Origin: an uncultured Bacteroidales bacterium
GTDB lineage: Bacteria; Bacteroidota; Bacteroidia; Bacteroidales; UBA932
Direction of reading: 5' to 3'
Assembly: GCA_945874815.1 (NCBI GenBank)
Contig: CAMCIE010000001.1
Location: 1-26,070, forward strand
Length of the DNA: 26,070 bases
Part shown: positions 1 through 8,459 of the stretch, in pieces
How the letters are laid out: each line of letters starts with the position of its first letter
Position numbering within the stretch: position 1 is the stretch's first letter
Made by a program: the position numbers and the translations under genes
The notes under the pieces: model-generated
What the model saw: the letters and a program-made list of their open reading frames with translations, nothing else
Told to the model about the DNA's origin: nothing
Databases searched by the model: none

Positions 1-1415
1 CTGACAATCGTTGGGCAGGCTTCCACTCTGTAGCTGCTTCATGGCGTTTCTCAAACGAAAAATGGCTTGCATCTGCAAAAGAATGGTTCAGCAATGGTAA
101 ACTCCGTCTTGGCTGGGGTCAGACAGGTAACGCCAACATCGGTGCTTACGCATGGGGTTCAGCAATCACCAAGATGCCTACCGGCCTAGGAATGGGTTAC
201 CGTCCGGCAAATATTCCGAACACAGGTATCCGCTGGGAGAAACAGCAGCAGTTCAATGTAGGTCTCGATCTGGGTTTCCTCCAGGATAGATTCAATCTTA
301 CCATCGATGCATATTACAAGAGGTCTGACGACATGCTCATGTCAATGCAGCTCCCTTCTTACATGGGCACCCAGGGTAATGGATCTTCAGCCCTTGCCGC
401 TCCTAAAGGCAACTACGGAAGCATCGAGAACAAGGGTCTTGAGATTACCCTCGACATCCATCCTTTCACCGGCGAATTCGAGTGGGACAGCAACCTCCAG
501 TTCTCTATCAACCGCAACAAGCTTCTCTCACTTTCAGGCACCAAGAATGCACAGCTTCTCGGTTACGGACAGTGGAGCGACGTTGTCTGCGCATCAGAGA
601 TAGGTTCATCCCTGTATAATTTCTATGGTTATGTCGTAGAAGGCGTCTATGAGTCGTTGGACGATATCGAGAATTCTCCTAAGGCTGAGAAATATCCTGC
701 AAACGGTGTTTTCAACAGAAGCAATACCGTATGGGTCGGTGACCTTAAATTCAAGGATATCAATGAAGAAGGCAAGATAGACGCAAACGACCGTACAAAC
801 CTCGGTTCACCGCTTCCTAAGTTTACTTTCGGTTGGAACAACACCTTCCGTTACAAAGGTTTCGACCTGAACATTTTCCTCAACGGTTCATACGGCAACA
901 AGGTAATGAACTACACTCTTCTTGCCGGTGGTTCAGGCGGTATCGGAGCAATGAAGTCAATGTGGGTGAACCAGAACAAGACTGCCATCCAGAACCGTGC
1001 ACAGCTCGTTCCTATCGATCCTGACAAGGTATATGCAGACGGTTCGAACTGGTATGACGACATCACCAACGTGAAGGTTGCCAATTCAGGCACAAAGACT
1101 CCACGTCCTACTCTTTCAGACCCTAACGACAACGACCGTATCAGCAGCCGCTGGATTGAGGACGGTTCATACCTCCGTATCAAGAACCTCTCTTTGGGAT
1201 ACACCTTCCCTAAGAAGTGGATTTCAAAGGCAAGGATTGAGAACCTCCGTCTCTATGCAAATATCCAGAACCTTTATACTTTCACCAAATATACAGGTTA
1301 TGACCCTGAGGTCGGTGCTTCAACTCAGGACTCATCAGGTCTTACCTATGGTGTGGATAACGGCCGATACCCTTCACCAACAACCTATTCATTCGGTTTG
1401 AACATTACATTCTAA
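1..1415 (+). CDS. SusC-like TonB-dependent outer-membrane transporter, C-terminal part (5' end outside window)
   Basis: The reading frame is open from the first complete codon (position 3) to the TAA at 1413-1415, so this is the last ~470 residues of a protein that normally has about 1000. It imports oligosaccharides across the outer membrane using TonB energy, with SusD as the lid. What is seen is barrel sequence only: the family-typical stretch RLGWGQTGNANIGAYAW near the left edge, later WIEDGSYLRIKNLSLGYTFP and RLYANIQNLYTFTKYTGYDPEV, and a terminal NITF ending in Phe, as expected for barrel insertion. The plug, TonB box and signal peptide are not in the window, and the internal Met at 174 is not a start. 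A SusD gene follows after 14 bases, the standard susCD arrangement. Family assignment is secure; the substrate is inferred from the downstream enzymes. Confidence 0.95.
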   Translation, partial: DNRWAGFHSVAASWRFSNEKWLASAKEWFSNGKLRLGWGQTGNANIGAYAWGSAITKMPTGLGMGYRPANIPNTGIRWEKQQQFNVGLDLGFLQDRFNLTIDAYYKRSDDMLMSMQLPSYMGTQGNGSSALAAPKGNYGSIENKGLEITLDIHPFTGEFEWDSNLQFSINRNKLLSLSGTKNAQLLGYGQWSDVVCASEIGSSLYNFYGYVVEGVYESLDDIENSPKAEKYPANGVFNRSNTVWVGDLKFKDINEEGKIDANDRTNLGSPLPKFTFGWNNTFRYKGFDLNIFLNGSYGNKVMNYTLLAGGSGGIGAMKSMWVNQNKTAIQNRAQLVPIDPDKVYADGSNWYDDITNVKVANSGTKTPRPTLSDPNDNDRISSRWIEDGSYLRIKNLSLGYTFPKKWISKARIENLRLYANIQNLYTFTKYTGYDPEVGASTQDSSGLTYGVDNGRYPSPTTYSFGLNITF

Positions 1416-1429
1416 TTGACTGACAGATT

Positions 1430-3184
1430 ATGAAACATAGCAACATATTAAAAGGGGTGATGGTAGGAGCTGCTGCATTGTGCCTGGCTTCATGTGCAGA
1501 ATTCCTCAACCGTCCTTCCGAAGACAGCTACAACACTGCAAATTTCTATTTGAATGACGAGCAGTGCCTCCAGGGTGTGAACTATCTCTACAACTCACCT
1601 TGGTATGATTTCCAGCGCGGCTTCATCAAAGTGGGAGAAGTCATGTCCGGCAACATGTACATGGGAAGCTGCCCATATCTCACTTTCACCACAAACGCAA
1701 CTGACGTTGACCTGATGAACATGTCATATTCACTCTGGGCAGTGAACGGACATGCAAATACCGTAATCAAGAACATCGTTGCAAGCGAAGGTCCTTCTCA
1801 GGCAATCAAGAACCAGGCGATTGGTGAGGCTCTCACCCTCAAGGCTCTTGCCTATTTCTTCATGGTCCGCACCTTCGGTGAAGTTCCGATCATCCATGAC
1901 AACACATCAGTCATCAAGGACGGCACTTACAACGATGTATATAAGGTAAAGAAAGAGAATGTCTATGACTATATCATCTACACTCTCGAGACAGCAATGG
2001 AACTTCTTCCAAAGAAGACTTCAGGCTGGGACAACCGCATCGACTATTATTGCGCCGAGGGCCTTCTGGCAAAGGTTTACCTTACCAAAGCAGGTATTTC
2101 CGGTTCGCTCAACAACGAAGACCTCACTAAAGCTGCACAATATGCAAAGGATGTGATTGACCATTCTGGCAGAAGCCTCACTCCTAAATATTCAGACGTA
2201 TTCCGTCTTGCTCCTGCAACATACAACCAGACAGGTGAGCCTATGATAAGCTGGATGTGGGCTGCAGAGCGTAATCCTTGGACACAGCAGAACACTCTGC
2301 AGTCAGACCTCGGTATGGTAGGTTTCTCTGAGACTGGTGACCTCTGGGGCGGCTGGGGCGGTCCTTCCTATGACCTCATGCTCGCTTTCGGTACAGACCC
2401 TCTCAAGAGTCCTGCTGAAAGGAAACTCGTTGACCTTGACAGCCGCCGCCACGCTACCATTATGATGGCTGGTGACAAATATGACTATTTCTGGCAGGAC
2501 AAGGGCGGTTTCGATTTCCTCCGTTTCATATATGACGCCGAGTACGGAAAAGGTTATGAGACAGGTACATTCCAGGGTCCTTGCGGTGGTCAGAATGTAA
2601 AGCACCTCTATGGTGATACTTACGACCATGAGCAGGCTACAGGCATCAAACCTGGTAACATGTGCTACCAGCTCCCTACACACATCCTCCGTCTTTCAGA
2701 TGTTTACCTCATCTATGCAGAGGCTTCTCTCCTTACAGGAAACAGCGCAGCTGCCCTGGAGTATGTGAACAAAGTACGCGAACGTGCCTATGGAAGCAAT
2801 TATGAGACTCACGGCAAACTTACTTCCGTTACCTGGGAGGATATCTGGAAAGAGCGCCGTCTTGAACTTGCTGGAGAGGGTGACCGCTGGTATGACTTTG
2901 TACGCCGTTCATACTACGACATCAACGGTGCAATGTCAGAGATTCTCGCCCAGAAAAGAAATGCTGTCAACTCTTACGGTACAGTTGCCGAGAAATATTG
3001 GAAGGATGGCGAATGGACAGTCGATCCTGCCGTTACCAACTACGACGAGGTAACTCCTAAACCAAATGTCAGCGAAAGCATCTTCACTCTCCCATTCCCT
3101 CAGGAAGATATCGTCAACAACCCTCATCTTTTGGAGGATGCTCAGGAAGTCGATGTAAGGGCTACATATCCATACAATTTCTAA
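1430..3184 (+). CDS. SusD/RagB-family surface glycan-binding lipoprotein
   Basis: This is a 584-residue SusD-like protein that binds glycan at the cell surface and caps the SusC channel. The signal peptide ends in the lipobox LASC with Cys22 as the lipidation site. It is followed by the family's N-terminal pattern (FLNRPSEDSYNTANFYLNDEQ), where helices pack on the SusC barrel. Typical SusD features further on are a TPR-like helical part (EALTLKALAYFFMVRTFGEVPI around residues 133-155), the late segment LRLSDVYLIYAEASLLTG, WKERRLELAGEGDRWYDFVR, and a C-terminal FPQEDIVNNPHLLED. Length is normal for the family. It lies 14 bases after the SusC gene and 20 before the next lipoprotein gene, so it is in the same operon. 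Mannan/glucomannan as ligand is inferred from neighbours only. Confidence 0.96.
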   Translation: MKHSNILKGVMVGAAALCLASCAEFLNRPSEDSYNTANFYLNDEQCLQGVNYLYNSPWYDFQRGFIKVGEVMSGNMYMGSCPYLTFTTNATDVDLMNMSYSLWAVNGHANTVIKNIVASEGPSQAIKNQAIGEALTLKALAYFFMVRTFGEVPIIHDNTSVIKDGTYNDVYKVKKENVYDYIIYTLETAMELLPKKTSGWDNRIDYYCAEGLLAKVYLTKAGISGSLNNEDLTKAAQYAKDVIDHSGRSLTPKYSDVFRLAPATYNQTGEPMISWMWAAERNPWTQQNTLQSDLGMVGFSETGDLWGGWGGPSYDLMLAFGTDPLKSPAERKLVDLDSRRHATIMMAGDKYDYFWQDKGGFDFLRFIYDAEYGKGYETGTFQGPCGGQNVKHLYGDTYDHEQATGIKPGNMCYQLPTHILRLSDVYLIYAEASLLTGNSAAALEYVNKVRERAYGSNYETHGKLTSVTWEDIWKERRLELAGEGDRWYDFVRRSYYDINGAMSEILAQKRNAVNSYGTVAEKYWKDGEWTVDPAVTNYDEVTPKPNVSESIFTLPFPQEDIVNNPHLLEDAQEVDVRATYPYNF

Positions 3185-3204
3185 TTGTTTAACTGAATAT
3201 CAAT

Positions 3205-4506
3205 ATGAAAATAAATAAATCAATTGCAGCTATAGCTCTTGCAGCCAGCTTTGCAGCTGTGTCCTGCAATGACCAGCCGGATGCATTTGTGCAGGCGGAC
3301 GGAGTTCCTGTCCTCCATTATATAAGATATGCCGACAGGGATATAGTTATCACCGAGGCATTCTTGGAGGAGACCGTGTGTCTGGTGGGAGATAATCTCC
3401 GCAGCATCAACCAGCTCTTCTTCAATGACCAGAAGGCTATCCTCAACACAAGTTACATGACTGACAATACCCTTCTGGTGACCGTACCAAAGAATATGCC
3501 GTCAGAGCAGACAGACAAAATCTATATGATCACAGCAGCGAAGGACACTGTAACGGCTGATTTCAAAGTGCTTCCTCCTGCTCCTATCATCAAGTCTATG
3601 TCTAACGAATGGGCAAAACAGGGTACTGTCGCGTCTATATACGGTGATTATTTCATCGGAGATGTCGAGGTTGAGGTCCCTTATGGAAAGGTGGCAAAGG
3701 AAGACCTAAAGGTAATCTCCAAGTCCGAAATCCAGGTCAAAATTCCTGTGACTGCCATCGAGGGTAAAATCAAGGTTACCACTCCTTCAGGCGTGGCTGC
3801 TTCCAGCTTCCATTACAGGGATTCACGTGGCATCATCACTGACTTTGACGGAGCCAGCAATGCAAGTTCAACCACAGGCATAGTGCCTCAGGGTTGGAAT
3901 ATCAAGGTTCAGTACAAGTCTGAAGGCGGTGTTGACGGAAACTATGTTGAACTCGGACCGGGATCTGCACCTCTAGCAGACGATTCGTGGAACGAGGAGT
4001 ACAAGCTTCCTTTCTGGTGCGGTAACTGGAACGGTGATCCTATGAGCATCACCTGGGGTGCAGGTGTTCCTATCTGCAATGTCATAGATATGAGCAACTT
4101 CACCAATATGTCATTCAAGATGGAGGTATGCATCCCTGAGAGCAACCCATGGTCTGCCTGCTCAATGCAGATTATCTTCGCAAGTGCGGAGAGGGTAGCA
4201 AATGACTCATGGCAGAACAACACCTACATCCATACTGGCGCAAACGGAGGTCTCGACCTTTGCCGTGCCCTCTGGACTCCATGGGCTGAGACTGGCTCAT
4301 ACCATACAGGCGGAGAATGGGTTACCCTTACAATTCCTATGACCGACTTCATTTACAATGCCGACGGAACAAAAGGTCTTGTACCTCTTCAGAGCGCAAA
4401 CGACTTTGCCAGCTTGATTATCTGGCCTTGGAATGGAGGAGTATCCGGTACAGAGTGTACACCTATCTTCAGATATGACAACATCCGTGTTGTTCCAAAC
4501 AAATAA
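3205..4506 (+). CDS. Surface glycan-binding lipoprotein with two IPT/TIG domains (SGBP)
   Basis: The protein has 433 residues and a lipobox AAVSC with Cys21. Residues ~35-123 and ~125-206 read as two IPT/TIG beta-sandwich modules (the second has the pattern PIIKSMSNEWAKQGTVASIYGDYF and ends VTTPSGVAASSFHY), which act as a stalk. The remaining ~220 residues form a distinct, aromatic-rich C-terminal module (PFWCGNWNGD, ESNPWSACSMQIIFAS, LWTPWAETGSYHTGGEW, LIIWPWNGGVSG) that should carry the glycan site. This plan resembles the SGBP-B type proteins of Bacteroides PULs whose C-terminal domain is described for xyloglucan; the match is by architecture, so the ligand may differ, and glucomannan is inferred here. 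It has no catalytic motif. It sits between SusD and a second, longer IPT protein, with 20- and 18-base spacers, and is presumably co-transcribed. Confidence 0.85.
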   Translation: MKINKSIAAIALAASFAAVSCNDQPDAFVQADGVPVLHYIRYADRDIVITEAFLEETVCLVGDNLRSINQLFFNDQKAILNTSYMTDNTLLVTVPKNMPSEQTDKIYMITAAKDTVTADFKVLPPAPIIKSMSNEWAKQGTVASIYGDYFIGDVEVEVPYGKVAKEDLKVISKSEIQVKIPVTAIEGKIKVTTPSGVAASSFHYRDSRGIITDFDGASNASSTTGIVPQGWNIKVQYKSEGGVDGNYVELGPGSAPLADDSWNEEYKLPFWCGNWNGDPMSITWGAGVPICNVIDMSNFTNMSFKMEVCIPESNPWSACSMQIIFASAERVANDSWQNNTYIHTGANGGLDLCRALWTPWAETGSYHTGGEWVTLTIPMTDFIYNADGTKGLVPLQSANDFASLIIWPWNGGVSGTECTPIFRYDNIRVVPNK

Positions 4507-4524
4507 TCTTAAATGGACACTGAT

Positions 4525-6900
4525 ATGAATAAGAAATCTATATTTTCGGCACTCGCGTTTATGTGCCTGACTGTCCTTGGATTGGTCGGATGTAAACAAG
4601 AGGAGTTCAATACGGACCAGCTCGACGAATCGAAGGTGACGCTGGTCGGAATCGCCCCTAATCCGGTGGCGAGGGGAGGTGCGCTCAGGATCATGGGTAG
4701 CAACCTTCAGAATGTACAGCAGGTGGAAATTCCTGGTGTTGAGCCTATTACAAATATTGAAGTCGTAGCATCCGGCAGGGTTTCAGAAATCCGTGTCATC
4801 GTTCCAGTTGACGGACCTGAAGTGGGACCGGTTTCAATCATTGCAGGAGACACCAAACTCACAACAAAGGCTTCTCTCGAATATTCGGAGCCAATCATCT
4901 TCGACGGTTTCTCACCTGCTTCAGCCATGCCTGGAGACGTGATTTCTGTCAAGGGTGACTATATGAACAATATCCGCCAGATTACCTTTGAGGGTGGCGC
5001 TGTCGTGACTGAGTTCGAGTCACAGAGCCGTTACGAGCTCAAGGTGAAAGTACCTTCTTCTGCCATCACAGGAAAAATCATTCTCGGTGACGTGGATGAA
5101 AGCAACAACCCTGACGGAAAGGTTTCCAACCTCTTCTACTCAGAGAAGGAACTTGTAATCGGTGACCCTTCAGTGAAAGCTGCAGATAGGGGTGTCATCA
5201 AAGCTGGTGCTTCCGTGACAGTGACAGGTACATATCTCGATATGATTCAGGGTTTGAAATTCGGTGACGTATATTCTGATTTCACAATCGCTGCTGATGG
5301 AAAGAGCCTTACAACCACCGTCCCTTCAACTGCTGTTGATGCAGAGATCGTACTTGTTTCTTATGCAGGAAAGGAGTTCAAGGCAGGTTCATACCAGACC
5401 CTCGTTCCTTCTGCTCTCAAAGTGGCTGCTGATTCACGCTACAAGGCAGGTCTTGTTGCAAGGATTTCAGGTAAGGACCTCGACCTTGTGACTGGTGCCG
5501 CTCTTGCCGGAACAACTCTTGACTTCTCTTATTCAGAGGGTATTGTCAGCTTCACAATCCCTGCAGCTGCCAAAGACGGAGCCATCACTCTTACTCTTGA
5601 AAATGGCAAGACTGTTGACACTGAGGCCATCGAGCTTGTAAAACCTGTCATCACTGCCGTTGCTCCTGCCGAGCTTTACGCCGGTGACGAGAATATCAAA
5701 GTGACCGGTGCTGACCTTGACCTGGTAGTAAGTGCCACTCTTGGCGGAAAGCCTATAAACATCGCAGAAGGTGCGAGCAAGACTGAGCTCGAACTTGTAA
5801 CTGAACTTACAAGTGTTTCAGGAAAGGTTGCCCTTACTCTTGAGAACGGTGTGACAGTGACATCAGAGGCTGAGGTTAAGGTAAACTACCACTCTCTGGT
5901 AATCGTGACCGAAATGCCTGCCGGCCAGCACATCGGAGAAGAAGTTGTCCTCAAAGGCTCGAACTTTGACCTTGTTGAGAATATCTTCATCGGTGACGTG
6001 AAGGTGACCAAGTACTCTCTCCGTACTGCCGAGGAGGTTCGCTTCCTCATGCCTTGGGCCATTGCAGGTTCATACTCAATGAGCTTCCACCTCTTCAACG
6101 GTGACGTCGAGACTGTTCCTACCCCTATCGAGGTGCAGCTTGAGCGCGTAATCAACACCATCTGGGAAGGCGAGTCCTATGTAACATGGTCAGGCGGAGC
6201 TGTAACCAACCTTTCATGGGGCGGTTATGACTGGAGCACAGTCAAGGCCGGAACATCACTTGTTGTGAACATTGAAGTTGTTGATGACAATGCTGTTATC
6301 CGTATCGGCAACGGAAGCTGGTCAGGTCTTCCTACAACCAGGACTTATCCTAATGCTGACGGAGACGCCAATCTTGCTGTCGGAAAGGATATCACTGCCG
6401 TTTCAGTAAAACTTACCGATGCTGACCTGAATGAATTGGTCAACAATGGCGGTCTGGTTGTTTGCGGAACCGGATACAAGGCTTACAGCATCCAGCTCAT
6501 CACAGAGATTTCTCAGGAGAAAGTTGTTTGGGAAGGTGAGGCAATCGCCGATGACTGGGCTAATCAGCCTTATGTCGGTGCTGATGGCGGTGCTGAGTTG
6601 ACTGCAGCAGGAGTCACAGCAGGACAGACACTCAAATTCTACATCACTCCTCTTGAGGAGCACTGGAAACTTCAGATTGTTGAAGGTCACTGGGGCCCAA
6701 CTTACTGCAGCTATTGTTCAGTCGGAAATGACACTGAGGGCGGTAAGTTCACAGAGTGGGATCTTGCCTCAAACGGCGGATGTTTCTCTCTGACTGTCAA
6801 TCAGGAAATGATTGATGCAGCTATGAAATCACAAGGCTGGGGCGGTATCTTCGTTCTAAATGGAGATAATGTGAAAGTGACTAAGGTTACTGTTCTCTAA
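4525..6900 (+). CDS. Long multi-IPT surface glycan-binding lipoprotein with duplicated C-terminal module
   Basis: I place the start at the ATG at 4525 (791 residues), because it puts a Lys-rich n-region (MNKKS) directly before the hydrophobic stretch and the LVGC lipobox (Cys23); an in-frame ATG at 4513 would add MDTD. Residues ~36-545 contain about six consecutive IPT/TIG-like modules of 75-95 residues, recognisable by recurring GxxLxxVxxxxxG and VPxxAxxGxIxL patterns. The C-terminus is two related ~120-residue modules (~545-664 and ~667-791), each opening with an I/V-W-E-G-E motif and containing a G-S/H-W segment (IGNGSWSGLP; VEGHWGPTY); aromatic residues suggest glycan binding. No enzyme motif is seen. 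By position and structure this is a second SGBP holding its binding modules far from the membrane. The final binding modules are not ones I can name. Confidence 0.8.
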   Translation: MNKKSIFSALAFMCLTVLGLVGCKQEEFNTDQLDESKVTLVGIAPNPVARGGALRIMGSNLQNVQQVEIPGVEPITNIEVVASGRVSEIRVIVPVDGPEVGPVSIIAGDTKLTTKASLEYSEPIIFDGFSPASAMPGDVISVKGDYMNNIRQITFEGGAVVTEFESQSRYELKVKVPSSAITGKIILGDVDESNNPDGKVSNLFYSEKELVIGDPSVKAADRGVIKAGASVTVTGTYLDMIQGLKFGDVYSDFTIAADGKSLTTTVPSTAVDAEIVLVSYAGKEFKAGSYQTLVPSALKVAADSRYKAGLVARISGKDLDLVTGAALAGTTLDFSYSEGIVSFTIPAAAKDGAITLTLENGKTVDTEAIELVKPVITAVAPAELYAGDENIKVTGADLDLVVSATLGGKPINIAEGASKTELELVTELTSVSGKVALTLENGVTVTSEAEVKVNYHSLVIVTEMPAGQHIGEEVVLKGSNFDLVENIFIGDVKVTKYSLRTAEEVRFLMPWAIAGSYSMSFHLFNGDVETVPTPIEVQLERVINTIWEGESYVTWSGGAVTNLSWGGYDWSTVKAGTSLVVNIEVVDDNAVIRIGNGSWSGLPTTRTYPNADGDANLAVGKDITAVSVKLTDADLNELVNNGGLVVCGTGYKAYSIQLITEISQEKVVWEGEAIADDWANQPYVGADGGAELTAAGVTAGQTLKFYITPLEEHWKLQIVEGHWGPTYCSYCSVGNDTEGGKFTEWDLASNGGCFSLTVNQEMIDAAMKSQGWGGIFVLNGDNVKVTKVTVL

Positions 6901-6905
6901 TATTT

Positions 6906-6974
6906 TCCCGTGGAGGCCTGACCGCCTCCACGGGATCTACGTCATTCCCAGCGACCGAAGGGAGACGGGGAATC
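6906..6974. repeat. Two consecutive hairpins in the spacer before the enzyme genes
   Basis: A perfect 12-bp inverted repeat (TCCCGTGGAGGC at 6906-6917 and GCCTCCACGGGA at 6924-6935, six-base loop) starts six bases after the SGBP stop. It is followed by GTCATTCCCAGCGACCGAAG (6941-6960) continuing to GGGGAATC at 6974, with a 6-bp stem ATTCCC/GGGAAT. The second part resembles the dispersed GTCATTGCGAGCGACCGAAGGGAG-type palindromes I recall from many bacterial genomes. There is no T-tract after either stem, so a classical intrinsic terminator is unlikely; partial attenuation, an RNA-processing site or a REP-like element are the options. No TAnnTTTG box is seen between here and the GH26 start. Confidence 0.75.
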
Positions 6975-6986
6975 AAAAACATAGAA

Positions 6987-8453
6987 ATGAAAAAGACCAT
7001 AATATTAACATTATCCGCCATCCTGGCTCTGGCAGCCTCCTGCCAGAAACCGGACAACCCGACCTATGAGCCTGCTGCGGCACCGAAGCTGGTATCTTCA
7101 GACCCTGCCAACGGGGCGACAGGCCTGACCGATGATGCACTCACCCTCGTTCTGACCTTCGATATGAATGTAAAATGCCCGTCATCCGCATCAATCACCG
7201 CCGGTGAAGCCAAGGTGGGCAAGGTCCTGGCATACGACAAAGATGTAAAAATAGAACTTTCCGGACTCGAAAGAGGCAATTCATATACGGTAACCATCCC
7301 GAAAGGAACCATATCCGGATTCCAGAACAATCCTGCCGATGAAATCCGTATCTCATTCACAATGAAGGAGAAAGAACAGGACCCTGTGCACAGTACATTG
7401 AACCCGACAGCTGACCTTTGCAACCCTTCAGCCTCACAACAGGCAAAGAACGTGTACAAATTCCTGCTCGACAACTGCGGCAAGAAAACCCTTTCCGGAG
7501 CAATGGCATCCAGCCCGAACACCACCGATTTTCCAGATTATGTAAGCGGTCAGATCGGCAGATATCCGGCTCTTGCAGGCTTTGATTTCATTTTCCTGCA
7601 GTATTCTCCGACTCCTGAAAGCTATACATGGGTACAGAACTATAACGACATCAGCGCCGCTTCCAGCCACTGGAAAAAGAACGGTCTTGTCACCTATACG
7701 TGGCACTGGAACGTCCCGAACAGCGAGGCTGACTGGAAGAAGGGGCTTGAGAATTATGATTTTTCAGGATATAATTTCTATACATCCAAGACATCCTTTG
7801 ACATCAATGCCGCCCTCACTCCGGGCACATGGCAGAACGACTTCATAATGAAGGACATGGAAGAGGTTGCCGGGTATCTCAAGAATCTTCAGGATGCTGG
7901 AATTCCGGTAATCTGGAGACCGCTTCACGAGGCTGCCGGCAATTACGACCTTTATGGCAGCAACGGCGCATGGTTCTGGTGGGGCAAAGGTGGTGCTGAG
8001 CCGTGCAAGAAGCTCTGGAGGCTGATGTATGACCAGCTGGTGAATGTCCACGGGCTGAACAATCTTATCTGGGTATGGACGGTGGATACAACCCCGGGAT
8101 GTGAAGACCAGTATGATGACTGGTATCCTGGTGATGATGTCGTGGATATTGTCGGTGTGGATATATATGAGAATAATACAGATGCGAAAACCCGTCAGTA
8201 CCAAGCACTTGTGGACGTGACAAAGGGACGCAAGCTGGTGACGATAAGCGAGTGTGGCAACATTCCTTCGCCTGATGCATGCTTCTCGGAGGGTAACGCC
8301 TGGTCATGGTTCATGGTTTGGAACACATCTGACAAGGACGGAAATCTTGCCTTGAGCAATGATGACTGGAAACTCAACACCAAGACATGGTGGAGCACGG
8401 TCATGGGCAGCAAGAATATCATTAACCGTGAGGATATGCCAAATTTAAAATAA
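6987..8453 (+). CDS. GH26 beta-1,4-mannanase with N-terminal Big_5-type domain, lipoprotein
   Basis: The protein has 488 residues. The lipobox ALAASC places the lipidated Cys at 19, so it is membrane-anchored, probably at the surface. Residues ~33-127 form a Big_5/SbsA-like Ig domain (SSDPANGATGLTDD, then LVLTFDMNV), a common spacer in Bacteroidota enzymes. Residues ~150-485 are a GH26 (beta/alpha)8 catalytic domain: IPVIWRPLHEAAG carries the acid/base Glu315, and LVTISECG carries the nucleophile Glu422, with the family's WFWWG between them. The reaction is hydrolysis of internal beta-1,4-mannosidic bonds in mannan, glucomannan or galactomannan. It is the first enzyme gene after the binding proteins, six bases before the GH5 gene. 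Endo action is inferred from the family; the family is secure. Confidence 0.92.
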   Translation: MKKTIILTLSAILALAASCQKPDNPTYEPAAAPKLVSSDPANGATGLTDDALTLVLTFDMNVKCPSSASITAGEAKVGKVLAYDKDVKIELSGLERGNSYTVTIPKGTISGFQNNPADEIRISFTMKEKEQDPVHSTLNPTADLCNPSASQQAKNVYKFLLDNCGKKTLSGAMASSPNTTDFPDYVSGQIGRYPALAGFDFIFLQYSPTPESYTWVQNYNDISAASSHWKKNGLVTYTWHWNVPNSEADWKKGLENYDFSGYNFYTSKTSFDINAALTPGTWQNDFIMKDMEEVAGYLKNLQDAGIPVIWRPLHEAAGNYDLYGSNGAWFWWGKGGAEPCKKLWRLMYDQLVNVHGLNNLIWVWTVDTTPGCEDQYDDWYPGDDVVDIVGVDIYENNTDAKTRQYQALVDVTKGRKLVTISECGNIPSPDACFSEGNAWSWFMVWNTSDKDGNLALSNDDWKLNTKTWWSTVMGSKNIINREDMPNLK

Positions 8454-8459
8454 TACTAT

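Noticed and set aside
174..1415. Taking the Met at 174 as the start of the SusC gene
   Set aside because: The same frame is open from position 3 and the upstream residues match SusC barrel sequence, so the gene is cut by the window edge.
4513..4524. ATG at 4513 as start of the second SGBP
   Set aside because: Possible, but it puts acidic residues (MDTD) before the signal peptide; the ATG at 4525 gives a normal Lys-rich start.
6906..6935. Intrinsic terminator after the SGBP gene
   Set aside because: The stem is strong but no T-run follows, and the downstream genes are closely linked and lack an obvious promoter.
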